The notes under the pieces: model-generated
The model's input: the letters and a program-made list of their open reading frames with translations, nothing else
Told to the model about the DNA's origin: nothing
Database searches by the model: none
DNA from: Glandiceps talaboti
Lineage: Eukaryota > Hemichordata > Enteropneusta > Spengelidae
Reading direction: 5' to 3'
Length of the DNA: 64,000 bases
Assembly: GCF_964340395.1 (NCBI RefSeq)
Contig: NC_135562.1
Location: forward strand, 12,346,543 to 12,410,542
Part shown: piece by piece, positions 46,135 to 57,393 of the stretch
Layout: each line of letters starts with the position of its first letter
How positions within the stretch are numbered: the stretch's first letter is position 1
Position numbers and translations under genes: made by a program

Positions 46135-46975
46135 CCGTGATGTGAATTGCTATCAATCTGCAAGATAAGTTTTCAAAGAGCGTAAGTCACATTTGTCTTG
46201 TATGATATGCCACCCTAGTACAGTCCTCCTGTGACTGGCTGGCTGGCTTATTCCATTCCACACCTCCCTCAGACTACAACCTCTGCAAACCAATTGTTTA
46301 CCCAGTCTGTAGCTTAATGATTCTAGCAAGGGAGACTTATTAGATGTATTTACAATATATATGCACTAGTCGTTCACTTGTCTAACACATCAAGCATCTA
46401 CAACATAAACGTGACTTGTGTCACTGTCTGTACTAAAAGATGAATTACCCTATGGCATGGTCAGGGTCAGAGGTCACACTCTAATTCATTTATTACGATG
46501 CAGAAACAGTTGTCCCATCCATATTCTTGAATTAGTCTTAAAAGAATTTTAAAAATCGTAGAATCGAAATTCATTTTTCAATGAAAATCACACGTTACTG
46601 TACAAAATTCAGGATTTGTTGTGCACAAATTTGATTTTTCATGTTTTAGTATGGCCACAGGCAGCATTTTTATTGATCATTTGAGGAAAATTTAATAAAC
46701 TAATGAAGTTAGTCTTTACTTCATAATTTCACTGACGGAGTATACTCCTTTACTTTGTCTATAATCATTATACTATTAATTGATTTGCCGTATCATTTCA
46801 TTTAAAAAGTAATTTATCATTTCGAATTCGTAACAAGTCACTGCTGTCATGGATGTACAGTGTATTAGGAAGCCTATACATCCATGCTGCAATGAACAGT
46901 CATGTAAAAAAAAAATGCTATGCAAAGGTTTCAGAACTAGAAATATATTCTTAAATGCATTCATCAGGTTGGTAA
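46135..46975. other. No gene seen
   Basis: Mixed composition, without repeats or a convincing frame. A CTGGCTGGCTGGC patch lies near 46233. Confidence 0.45.
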
Positions 46976-47172
46976 AACATAGTGATAATATGTTCTTGTA
47001 TCACAACATGGGTTCTTATTACTTATGGGTAACATTTCAACTGTTCAGGTCGCCTAGCGGTAAAGTGAGCAAACAGACAGTTTGAAAAAGCCTGTCAACC
47101 TGAACAGGCGAAACGTTACTTGTAAGTAATAAGCACCCTTGGCTGTGATACAAGAACTTATCATTACTATGA
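46976..47172. mobile_element. Hairpin element, family G, copy 1
   Basis: Arms of about 70 bp: 46978-47050 (ATAGTGATAATATGTTCTTG ... CAACTGTTCAGGT) pair with 47097-47171 (ACCTGAACAGGCGAAACGTT ... CAAGAACTTATCATTACTAT), joined by a loop of about 45 bp. The right half recurs at 56660-56766. Confidence 0.8.
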
Positions 47173-47594
47173 ATACGTTACTATGTCTAAAATTTCCTAA
47201 AATCAATACATTTATTACAAAACTATAGACAAATTAGCATTACACGTTCAAAAACTAAAAACTTATATGCAATTTTCATGTATTAGGTTTGTTTGTGAAC
47301 TAGTGAGGAAGGGAGGCATTCAGTTATGTCACATTCAAACAAAACACATATATTTACAAAACACAAAAGAAAAATATCATGTTAGTCCCAGCAAAACCCA
47401 GCTTAAAAAGTAACAAAAACTTGGACTATTTTTTCTATCCTATTTGTCAATATAAATACTAAATAGTGCTAATTTTGCCACAAAACATCAACTATCTTTT
47501 CTTTTACCTATTATTAAATCATTCACATAATGAATTTACCCCAAAACATTTATATTATTATTCATTATGATTTAGACTATCTTTATTTCTTTTT
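47173..47594. other. No gene seen
   Basis: AT-rich, no structure noted. Confidence 0.5.
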
Positions 47595-47840
47595 CCTTGA
47601 TTCATTTGTTTATTTGTTCATTCATTCATTCATTCTATCATCCATTCTATCACATGCATTCATTTTTTTGTTCGTTCGTTGTTTGTTCGTTTGTTCATTC
47701 ATTCATTCATTTATTCTATCATTCATTCATTCAATCATTCATTCTATGACATACTGATTTTACCCAAAAAAAATTATTCAATTAGACAAATATATCTTTA
47801 TTTCTTTTATATTCATTCATGCATTCATTCATTGTCAATC
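47595..47840. repeat. (TTCA)n degenerate microsatellite
   Basis: TTCATTCATTCATTC runs alternate with TCTATCA and TTCGTTCG variants and are partly duplicated (47620-47650, 47697-47750, 47811-47832). Confidence 0.9.
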
Positions 47841-47854
47841 ACATGGTAATATTA

Positions 47855-47889
47855 CCCCCCCCCCACACACACACGCACACACACACACA
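47855..47889. repeat. C10 then (AC)n
   Basis: Ten C residues followed by AC units. The same C-run/AC combination occurs at 63379-63422. Confidence 0.95.
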
Positions 47890-48214
47890 AATGACGATTT
47901 ATTTTCCATATTTTTATAATTTCTATCTCTTCTGTAATAATTATTAAAAAAGAATATTTATATGTTTATATATCAAGTGTACTACTTGAGGTCCATATTA
48001 ATATACAATAGTGTTCACTATCATGTAATTAATATTCAGGGAAAGTATAGGGTTTTAATGATCTATACATACACTTGTGTTGAAATGATTGAGATGAAGT
48101 CTGTAAGATTTTAATAATTTATGCATGCACTAGTGTTGGCTTAGATAGCTGTAAATATACTACCAATACTACTACCAGAATGCTAATGGTCAAAGGGACA
48201 GAGAAAAGAGGTAG

Positions 48215-48610
48215 CTAAAAGAGATTGTGTTTTCAATGAAGGAGAGATTCTGTTTTTAACGAAGGCTGGTAGAGGTGAAACGTTGCGCATACATATATAT
48301 TTCCGATGAAAACAATGGTCAAATTCTCACAAGACAGAACACATTTTTTTTCACTGGAGATGGTAAAGGTGCACATTTCTCACATAAGCTAGCTATTGTC
48401 AAAACGCAAGGCACAGTACAATTTTTTTCACTGGTGCTGGCAAAGGTGAAATTTTTTAGGAACATTTTCCTGACAAAAAATTATAGTCAAATCCTGCATT
48501 GTTGCAAACCAAAGCACGTTTTTTCACTGATATTGGTATTGCAAATGTTTCGTACATAAATTACTAGTCTAAGTATAATCAAATGCTGCATTCTTTCAAA
48601 GTAAAGGATA
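48215..48610. repeat. Degenerate ~95-bp repeat, about four copies
   Basis: TTTTTTCACTGGAGATGGTA, TTTTTTTCACTGGTGCTGGC, TTTTTTCACTGATATTGGTA and an earlier TTTTTAACGAAGGCTGGTAG each precede (C)AAAGGTG and a later TATAGTCAAATCCTGCA-like block. A 94-codon frame at 48275-48559 runs through them. Confidence 0.65.
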
Positions 48611-49194
48611 CTAAACAGATTCAGTAGTACACAACAATTTGCCATTGCTAGCATGTCTAGTGGAAGTACTTATTACGTTGTAGTGTAATTTAGATCAGAC
48701 TTAGAAAGTGTACTGCACAAACTTTAGTCTACAAGAACCAGTCACAAACCGAAAATTTGCAGATTTTATAGAGAAATGTCAACATTTATACTCATATGCA
48801 TATGATTAGTATCGGATTGAGTACCCTTTCTGTTACCATGGTTATCGAAATCCAAGCAAGAACACTAAATGTTGTGAATATCATGCCTATATAGTATGTA
48901 TCATTCTGGATATCATTGTATCAAGTAGTGTTTGTGCATTTGATTGTCAATGTCTGTACAATTTATTGCCTAACACAGTTAAGTCATTTATCCTGATTGC
49001 CCTGTTGTACAAGTGAGCAGTGACTCATGTACCTGTATTACTTGGACTGAAGGAGTGCTCGTGACTCGATCTTCCCACTCAAATAAAGTATATGTTGCGG
49101 AATAATAGGATAATCTCGAAAATTCCAAGATATGTAGGGTGGTTTATAAAATGAATGCACTGCACTGTTTAGAGATAACTTTGTAAAGAGATGG
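48611..49194. other. No gene seen
   Basis: AT-rich DNA without a supported feature. Confidence 0.5.
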
Positions 49195-49548
49195 TATTAA
49201 TCATACCATGCACATGCCAAGGTATTGTTTGTGAACAGAAAATATGGATTATATAGCCAGGTTGGTCTACGTCACGACAATCCATGTCAACGTCACTGGT
49301 TTTGCGGTGCTCAAAATTTGAGTCCAAACGTTCAACATCAGCAATATTTTTCCAGATTTTTTCATAAAATATGCTTGAGGAGGTATAATTATAATATTCC
49401 ACAATATTTTTCTTTATTCAGCTGGAAAAATACTCATGACTTAAGGGTTTGTCAACACTCATCTAGTGACTCGTAGTGACAAGGCCCCTTAAGTCAGTGA
49501 TTCATATTTTCATTAGATGGATGAAGAAAAATATTGGAGAATAATATC
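49195..49548 (+). mobile_element. Palindromic MITE-like element, family A, copy 6
   Basis: Left end ATACCATGCACATGCC near 49204, then GAAAATATGGATTATATAG and GTCACGACAATCCATGTCAA. The palindrome spans about 49395-49545: CACAATATTTTTCTTTATTC and AAGGGTTTGTCAACACTC pair with GACTCGTAGTGACAAGGCCC and GAAGAAAAATATTGGAGAAT. Overlapping frames at 49169-49476 are element sequence. Confidence 0.87.
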
Positions 49549-49689
49549 TAAAAATCAAATTTATATTATAATTTATCAGAAATAAATAACTAATTATCAA
49601 AACAAATTATAATTTAAAGGCCAATGATAGATTAGAATTATTTGGATGGAAAAAAACCCACCAGTTTTCTGGTAGATAGAAAGAAAAGT

Positions 49690-50095
49690 AAAAGTAGTCA
49701 TCCTATCCATTCGTTATGGCTCTACTGATTAGGCCAAAAAAGTTGTTTGGTGCCGGTTACCTGACCACCACCTAGTTTTTCACTGCCAATCCTAAACTTA
49801 TTTTTACATATTCCAGAAAAAAAAATCGTGAAAATTGTGAAGTCTCGCGAGAAATAGTGGCTGCAGACACTGACATCGGCTTAAAAAGACAATATAAAAA
49901 TGTTCTTCCAATCTGTCATGGTTGTACATCTGATGGGAAGAAACCAATAACATAGAGAAAACAATGGAAAACTTAACTACCTGAACTAGACACTCACATG
50001 AAAAATTGAGCATAATCGGAACAACACAAATTTCATTAGGCTGATAATAAGCATGTGAAAACCTGGGATCCAAACATGGGCCTTTAAAACAAATT
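49690..50095 (-). mobile_element. SINE-like S2 copy interrupted by a MITE
   Basis: Outer parts 49700-49729 (TCCTATCCATTCGTTATGGC) and 50042-50090 (TGATAATAAGCATGTGAAAA, CCTGGGATCCAAACATGGGC) together align with the continuous copy at 13450-13545. The interruption is exactly the MITE below. Confidence 0.65.
49730..50041 (-). mobile_element. MITE, family M, copy 2 (312 bp)
   Basis: Ends TAGGCCAAAAAAGTTGTTTG and CACAAATTTCATTAGGC, the family M terminal repeats. TGAT lies on both sides (49726-49729 and 50042-50045), while the uninterrupted relative at 13.46 kb has TGAT once. This supports a 4-bp target duplication. The 89-codon minus frame at 49804-50073 runs through the element. Confidence 0.85.
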
Positions 50096-51162
50096 AATAA
50101 GTTAATAAATGAATAACTAAAGAAAATAAATTTGCGTATGATTGTGCCAAAGTATATACTCTTTCAAAAATGTGTGAACACAAAATTTGAGTGTGTACAA
50201 AAGTTACTTTGATGACATGCAAATGTACATGTACATATAGAGACAAAATCAATTTAAAAGTTAAAAAAATAAGTTATTTCACAAACAAATTGTAAAAAAA
50301 GGTTTCACAAGAACTATGTGCAAGGGAAATGAAAGAAGTCTTAGATATATAATATAAGTAATATCGATTTCTATTCTACTGTAATTAATATCATAACTAT
50401 AATTCAAAATATATTTTTATGATCATTGGCTACGGATCACTTGGCAAATTTTTTTTTGCCATCGATTTTGATGTTTCATACTGTGTATAATTATGAAAAC
50501 ATTACTGTCATTATTACATGGCTATTATTACATTGCTGTGTCCCACTTCATTTTATGCCTATTGATTTGCTCCCCAGGGATGTCTCTAAATCCGTTGGGA
50601 GATTTCTGGGAATCTGTTTGAAATGAGTACCACATACTGTGCAGCTGTGAAAATGAAGCATTAAGCAAGTCAAAAGAAATATTGGGTGTGAACCCTTGGA
50701 AACGAATTGTTATTTCCAGACAGAGACAATATGGGATATGCATGGTAATGTTTTCACACCAAAAAAAAAACTCGTTGGTGATTGCTGGTTGGTTAACGTA
50801 ATTCAGTTTAATTCCATTAATTACAAGTTTGACAAACGTGTTATCGGATATTTGGTCAGTGATTTTTTTTTTTTTGAGATGTGAGGTGTATGACTTTAAA
50901 TACAGTGCTTTAAACAGCGTCGACTTGACAGACAGACAGTTGGATATTTAGTCAACAATGTCAGTCTAAAATTGATGGAATGCCCAAAGATTAGACTGAA
51001 GAGTGAAAGGTTATTGCTCAAACTCCTGCTATATTAAAGCTAAAAACTGTTAGTAACATTATTTTTGACGGGTGTTATATACAACAACGACGAATATTGT
51101 AAACTACTCAAAAGGGTTCATCTGAAGACAGAATTTAGAAACTAGGCTTATACAACAAACAA
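50096..51162. other. No supported gene
   Basis: AT-rich. Frames of 62-71 codons at 50426-50884 on both strands lack features. Confidence 0.45.
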
Positions 51163-51234
51163 ACACACACACACACACACATACATACATACATACATAC
51201 ATACATACATACATACATACATACAGACAGACAA
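51163..51234. repeat. AC/ATAC/ACAG microsatellite
   Basis: AC run, then about eleven ATAC units, then ACAG. Confidence 0.96.
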
Positions 51235-51429
51235 GGGTTTGGATAAACTCAAAGACACCAAGCTAATAGAAGACAGATAACTTCAAAACTAACAACAAAA
51301 CACCTAAAATTTAAGAGAAAGAAGTTTTCACTCAAAGAATGGATAGATGTGTGGATGTGTAATAAAACCAAAACAATTCCAACAGATGAAGAATCAGATG
51401 CACTTTTAGGATTAGAATGCTCAAAAATA

Positions 51430-51744
51430 GAGAAAAGAAATTCCAACAAACAGACAGACCAACAGACAGATAGCTACATCAGTGATTGGAATGCCAAAAA
51501 AAAAGGACAATTAAAAAGTGAGAAATATGGAGACACACATAATTTGTGTAATTCATATGAAAAAAAGAAATTCAAAGACACATGTAAACAGCCTGGCAGA
51601 CATACATTGTACAAACATGTCCTTTAATGACTAGAATTCCTTTAAAATGAAACTGCACATAGTTCTGAAAAAGAGACAAACAAACAAACATGGCCTTTAA
51701 TGACTGGAATTCCTTAAAAAAGAAGTCACATGTAGTTCTGAGAA

Positions 51745-51791
<47 letters not shown>

Positions 51792-51792
51792 G
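51430..51792. repeat. Diverged ~95-bp repeats each ending in an ACAG/ACAA run
   Basis: CCTTTAATGACTAGAATTCC (51621) and CCTTTAATGACTGGAATTCC (51692), with TAGTTCTGAAAAAGAGAC / TAGTTCTGAGAAACAGAC, each lead into tetranucleotide runs (51676-51688; 51744-51792). An older relative with GTGATTGGAATGCC follows a similar run near 51455-51500. The 92-codon frame 51349-51627 is A-rich and unsupported. Confidence 0.7.
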
Positions 51793-52171
51793 GTGAAATG
51801 ATAGATTAATTAAGTGTTGCAGGAGGACATACTTGCAATGGTAGTGTACAGGTGTAGGTAATTGTGCTATTGAATTCATCCCATAGGACGCTAATCTATA
51901 CAGATTGTAACGGGAATACTAATAATTTGAAAACAATCCATATAATTTATTATGCAACTTACATATTGGATTCCTTAGCCATCTGGCCTGGCCAAGTATA
52001 CTGCTAAACTCTGTTAAAGTAAATTAGCGGTTTCATGTGACTTGACTTCTGATGTACTTGAATTACTTTATGATGTACTTGTGTCGTGACTCTTTCTGTT
52101 TCTGTTCACTTGCTATAAAATCTTTACATGTAGTAAAATAAATTATTAACAAATGATTCTCTAACTATTTT
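51793..52171. other. No gene seen
   Basis: AT-rich, no structure noted. Confidence 0.5.
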
Positions 52172-53102
52172 TAGAGATGAAGAGTGTCATGAGGGTTATC
52201 CACTCTCTAGATTAGGACAGTGTCGTGAGGGTTATCCACTCTCTGGATTAAGACAGTGTCGTGAGGGTTATCCACTCTCTGGATTAAGACATTGTCGTGA
52301 GGGTTATCCAGTCTCTAGATTAAGACAGTGTCATGAGGGTTATCCACTCTCTAGATTAAGACAGTGTGGTGAGGGTTATCCACTCTGTAGATTAAGACAG
52401 TGTCGTGAGGGTTATCCAGTCTCTAGATTAAGACAGTGTCGTGAGGGTTATCCACTCTCTAGATTAAGACAGTGTCATGAGGGTTATCCACTCTGTAGAT
52501 TAAGACAGTGTCGTGAGGGTTATCCAGTCTCTAGATTAAGACAGTGTCATGAGGGTTATCCAGTCTCTAGATTAAGACAGTGTCATGAGGGTTATCCACT
52601 CTCTAGATTAAGACAGTGTCATGAGGGTTATCCACTCTCTAGATTAAGACAGTGTCATGAGGATTATCCAGTCTCTAGATTAAGACAGTGTCGTGAGGGT
52701 TATCCACTCTCTAGATTAAGACAGTGTCGTGAGGGTTATCCACTCTCTAGATTAGGACAGTGTTGTGAGGGTTATCCACTCTCTAGATTAAGACAGTGTC
52801 GTGAGGATTATCCACTCTCTAGATTAAGACAGTGTGGTGAGGGTTATCCACTCTCTAGATTAAGACATTGTCGTGAGGGTTATCCACTCTCTAGATTAAG
52901 ACATTGTCGTGAGGGTTATCCACTCTCTAGATTAAGACAGTGTCATGAGGATTATCCACTCTCTAGATTAGGATAGTGTTGTGAGGATTATCCCCTCTCT
53001 AGATTAGGAGTGCCGTGCGTGAGGATTATCCACTCTCTAGATTAAGACAGTGTCATGGGGATTATCCACTCTCTAGATTAGGATAGTATCATGGGGATAA
53101 CC
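52172..53102. repeat. 36-bp minisatellite, about 26 copies
   Basis: Unit ATTAAGACAGTGTCGTGAGG then GTTATCCACTCTCTAG. Variable positions are CG/CA/GG after GT, CA/GA before TCTCT, and CTCTAG/CTGTAG. Variants mix along the array. The last four units (from about 52980) are more diverged and include a short GTGCCGTGCG unit. Confidence 0.97.
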
Positions 53103-53127
53103 CTCCCTCTTGATTAAAAATGTTGCA

Positions 53128-53182
53128 GAGATTACCCTCTCTCACAAGATTACCCTCTCTCACGAGATTACCCTCTCTCACT
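53128..53182. repeat. 20-bp repeat, three copies
   Basis: GATTACCCTCTCTCACRA repeats three times. It looks derived from the degenerate end of the 36-bp array, which also carries GATTATCC and CTCTC. Confidence 0.8.
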
Positions 53183-53239
53183 ATATGTATGTGTATGATG
53201 AAATGAATAAATTTGTAACAAGTATTGTTGCATCAATGG

Positions 53240-53600
53240 CTGTAGGTGAGTGAGAGTGTGTGAGTGAGTGAGTGCGTGCATGCGTGAGGGAGGGAAGGAG
53301 GGAGTGCGTGTGCACTTGAGTGAGTGAGTGCATGAGTGAGGGAGGGAGAGAGTGCGTGCGTGCATGAGAAGAGTGCGTGCGTGAGGGAGGGAGTGCGTGA
53401 GTGAGTGAATGAGAGTGAGTGAGTATGCAGATGAATGATTGAGTGAGTGAATGAATGGATGGATGAATTAGTGAATGAGTGAATGAGTGAGTGAATAAAT
53501 AATGCAATAATTATTGTGAATGAATGATTGATTCGGTTAGTAAAATACAAAATGTTAGTGGGTGGGTAAGTGAATAAATGAATGAATGAATTCACCATTT
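53240..53600. repeat. (GAGT)n degenerate microsatellite
   Basis: GAGT, GCGT, GAAT and GAGG tetramers over about 360 bp. The minus-strand frames of 65-141 codons (THSLTHS) are artefacts. Confidence 0.95.
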
Positions 53601-53961
53601 GATTCAAGTCTACATGTATGAAGGCAATGATAGTAACTGTATGACTAATTATAATCAATCATAATTATAAAGATAGGAGTAAACAGACTGATTTGACAGA
53701 CATAATGACAATGTGTATGATGCTAAGTTTAGACTGTGTAATATAAATACAAATACTTATATAGTGTACTATCATTATGACAAGGCTGTCATCAGCAAAG
53801 AGTAATGAATGCTAATATTTACACAATATCAGATAAAAAGCGTTGTCTAATGAGTTGTGACATTCAATTAATAAAGAATCTACAATAACTGCTACTTTTG
53901 ATTGTACCAGAGCTATATCATGATGGTACATCAATTTGAGAAATACACACATTGGTATAGG

Positions 53962-54042
53962 ATAGAGTCAAGTTGTGGGATTTTGGCCATTGACCCTCCC
54001 CATAGGGATGGTAGTGAAAATCCTGACACAACTTGACTCTAT
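53962..54042. repeat. Hairpin, 23-26 bp arms
   Basis: ATAGAGTCAAGTTGTGGGAT at 53962 pairs with ATCCTGACACAACTTGACTC ending ...TAT at 54042, with a 3-base bulge and a loop of about 30 bp. Confidence 0.75.
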
Positions 54043-54184
54043 AAGCTAATATTAGTGGGCTCTGACAACAATGATGAATAAAGAAATGCATGTAAATACA
54101 TTTAGAAAGAAATTGAGAATTGAGAAACAAGAATTGCTTATTGGTGGGTTCGGTAGACATGTGTTTCACTATAAGGGATAAGGT

Positions 54185-55370
54185 CAATAGTTCAATTAGT
54201 CTAGTTCCTGACGACCATATTCCGATTTTACACATTCTTCACACATTACATCTAGTGAATGTCGTTACTCTCACACAGAATTCTGTGCTCCCCCCTACAG
54301 TGTTCATGTAAACATGATGATGTTGTCACGTCTCCGATTCTAGGACAACTGCCCCCCGGACAACTGCCCCCCGGACAATTGCCCCCGGACAATTGGGGAT
54401 TACCCTCCCTCCTACCCTCTAGACAATTAAAAAAAAACTAGTATTACAGATGTACGGGTTTGTCATTCATTAAAAAGTCACCGTCGGCAACTTACCGTTG
54501 CAATTTGCGTACATTATACTCACTAAACACAAACACGAAGTCATTTTTTTACTGGAAAAGATTTATTTATTATCAGTTCAATACAAAATATACAGGTAAC
54601 AAGATAGAAAATAAGTCAAAAGTAGAAAAAATATTGAGACTCAGAATGTACATGTATATCAGAATTCTCGTAAGACTTTGGTTGAAAAGAGGAGAAGAAT
54701 GTTCCAGAAAATTATGTGAATTACGGCGGTAGTTAAATCATCATGCCGACATTTGTGAATGACGTAACAATTATCACAGATAACGATAGAGTAAAACAAG
54801 TGAATGTAGTGAGTATAATATATGCAAATTGCGGCGGTAAGTTGCCGACGGTGACTTTTTAATGAATGACAAACCCGTACATCTGTAATACTAGTTTTTT
54901 TTTCGTTCGGGGGCAGTAGTCCGGGGGGCAGTTGTCCTTCGGGGGCAGTTGTCCGGGGGGGCAATTGTCCGGGGGGCAGTTGTCCTTCGGGGGCAATTGT
55001 CCGGGGGGGCAGTTGTCCTTCGGGGGCAATTGTCCGGGGGCAGTTGTCCGGGGGGCAGTTGTCCTGTTACCCACGTCTCCATGTGATTTTAGTTTACATG
55101 TAAGCAGACTGGAGGTGGAGTTTGGTTGGACATTTGCATATCATATCAGTCCTAGGTAGTACCAATGAATATTAATGAGTGATGATGACAGCCTGTCAAT
55201 TTGTGATGGATTACTGCTACTATGTAACTTTGCACTTCCCCAGCATGGGGTTGAACCACATTTAATGCCTTAAGTAATGACAGTAACGAGACGTAATGTA
55301 TGAAGATAACGTAGTGTAAAATCGGAATACTGTCATCAGGAACTAGACTATAGTTCAATGTATAATAAAA
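54185..55370. mobile_element. Foldback element with GC-rich repeats in both arms
   Basis: Three nested inverted-repeat zones. Outer: TCTAGTTCCTGACGACCATA (54205) with TCATCAGGAACTAGACTAT (55333). Middle: GGACAACTGCCCCCC repeats (54344-54400) with GGGGGCAGTTGTCC repeats (54905-55064). Inner: ACTAGTATTACAGATGTACG (54438) with CGTACATCTGTAATACTAGT (54875), continuing for about 100 bp at 96 percent or so. The loop of about 260 bp at 54536-54796 has no coding capacity. Right-arm GC repeats number about ten, left about four, and the right arm also has about 180 bp of extra sequence. This fits foldback (FB-type) elements. Frames reading NCPPGQLPP are artefacts. Confidence 0.85.
54905..55064 (+). repeat. 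GC-rich ~15-bp minisatellite, right arm
   Basis: About ten units of GGGGGCAGTTGTCC or GGGGGCAATTGTCC, some joined by TTC. Every unit has a G run of five or more, so quadruplex formation on the plus strand is plausible. Confidence 0.93.
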
Positions 55371-56659
55371 AAAACTAAATTCTTTTAGTTTTGGGGTGGG
55401 TGGTTTTGTACCGTTTTAGTTCTCATCCTACAATAATGATTTTACTTTTAATGGAATCTGTTTTGCACCCCTAAATACAGATATTTCTTTTTTTAAAAAG
55501 TAATTAAATTGAAAATGGAAGAAGGTCTAACTGAAAGATTTTTAGTATTTTATCCTACATTGAACTATCGATCTCACCCCTTAAGTACATCAATACATGT
55601 AAAATTATTGAGACTGAACAAGGATATTGGGGATTAAGAAACGAAAAAAAAAACATAAGTTTAATCAATATTATTTGCATATTGTACAACAATAAGAGTT
55701 AAGTAAATAAATTAATAAGATAACATTTGAGAAGGACATTTCTTTTGTCACTCACAGCTACTACGTTTTCAAAATTTAAAAAAAAAATGAAAATTAATAT
55801 TAATACTTACAACCCAAGTGGGTTCAGTTAAATAATGTACACTTTGACATTATGATCAAAATTTGAAATATACAGTGATGAATGAATTCATTTTCACAAA
55901 ATGACAATCAAATAAGAAAATCTGTATAAATACATGGTGTAAAAATCTCACTGAACAATGACTTGTCACAAAGTCAAATATGGAAATAGATTATTTTTAG
56001 TAATCATATACTAGTAATAATGAGTGGCAACTTGTGTGGAATTTTGTCCAAAAATAGTAATTCTGTTGAGTAACTGTACTAAAAATAGTGAATGGCGAAG
56101 AAAAAACACACAGAACGACGTAATCTTTATACGATATTAAGCTGTATTTTGTACTGAGTAGCTTGTTATGTTTCAATGAAAAAGAGGGGGTCTTGACATT
56201 TGTAACCATGACAACAAAGAGTTTGTATATTTCTTTTCCGCAGTCTCAAATGAATCCACCATTGGAATTACAATATTTCTTTTCAACATGTTCCCATGCA
56301 ATAATGCATCTGATTGTTGTCTTTGAAATAACGGTGCAGAATTGAAATAAAGGACGCTGTTTATTTTTAGTTTGTTCAATTTGTTGTCTTCAGTAATATA
56401 TAATAAAATCATGTAGACTTTTCCGTGTATAGGTAGGGTACAAATTTTTTTTAAAGGAAGTACTTTTGAATTTTAATGAATCTTTATTTATGAAATGCAG
56501 CTGAAAATGTGACATTATTATGGAATGTTTCCTCTTCAAATGGGAATATTGACAAAGAGGGGACTCTGAGTCAGTTTAAACTTTTGTTGGTAGCATCTTG
56601 ACATTTATAAGCAGGAAAAATGGCAGTTATTACCTTAAATACATTCAGCAGTAAACTTT
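55371..56659. other. No supported gene
   Basis: AT-rich. Overlapping frames of 60-79 codons on both strands at 55997-56412 have no recognisable features. Confidence 0.45.
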
Positions 56660-56766
56660 AAGCCAGCAAACAGATAGTTTGACATAGCTTATCGACCTGA
56701 ACAGGTGAAGCAATTACTCATAAGTAATAAGAACTCTTGGTTGTGTACAAGAACGTATTAATATCA
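56660..56766 (+). mobile_element. Hairpin element, family G, partial copy 2
   Basis: AGCAAACAGATAGTTTGACA, GACCTGAACAGGTGAAGCAA and ACAAGAACGTATTAATA match the loop and right arm of 46976-47172. The left arm is missing. Confidence 0.7.
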
Positions 56767-56774
56767 TAACTAGG

Positions 56775-57010
56775 CAAAGCCCATAAGCTCGCGCAGGGTA
56801 GATTCATTTGTGATTTGCTGCCTCACGATGATATTGTAGATAGCGCCCTCCGCGTGGAGAATGCGCATAGGATATAGAACGCACATACGTAGTCATTGCG
56901 CCACAATGCATCCTTGGGTAAAACCAAAAAAAAACATGGCATAGTATATAGGACGCTCATGCGTACTAGTCATTGAGTCGCTATGTGAGCTCTTACTTGT
57001 TTAATGGCGC
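56775..57010. repeat. CpG-richer direct repeat, two copies about 85 bp apart
   Basis: GCATAGGATATAGAACGCAC with ATACGTAGTCATTGCG (56863) recurs as GCATAGTATATAGGACGCTC with ATGCGTACTAGTCATTG (56939). CpG is more frequent than in the flanks (AGCTCGCGCAGG, CCGCGTGGAG). Confidence 0.65.
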
Positions 57011-57393
57011 TTTTGTAATGTCTAGTGAATCTAAAATATTAGATAAAATATGAACGGGATCATGATACGGAAATGTGTAATCTATTACACATGCCAAAAT
57101 GAACAAAGATTACTTGTGGATGTTTTGATGATTCTGATATAAACAGAAAGGATTTTGACATGATATTATATAATTACTTGTCATGTTTATTTATGCGTAT
57201 TAATTCATCCATTGTACCAAGTCTGAAAGTTTCATATTTTTTTGTGCTTCACATATCTGTCCCTTTTATATATAAATGTTTTGCTTACTTTGTAAGCAGC
57301 AGTAGCAATGTAGAATGAAAAGAACTGAATCTGTTAGTCTACATGTACTGTGTCAACTCAGATTAATTTCAAAAGAAAGTGTAGTGTGTACTG

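Noticed and set aside
47097-47120. Hammerhead ribozyme core (CTGA...CGAAAC)
   Set aside because: The CUGANGA part and the stem II length do not fit the consensus.
51349-51627. 92-codon lysine-rich frame as a gene
   Set aside because: Overlaps diverged 95-bp repeats with ACAG runs. Its composition follows the A-rich strand.
53168-53658. Minus frames up to 141 codons
   Set aside because: Derived from the GAGT repeat (THSLTHS).
54859-55159. Proline-rich NCPPGQLPP proteins
   Set aside because: Three overlapping frames on both strands all come from the GC-rich minisatellite of the foldback element.
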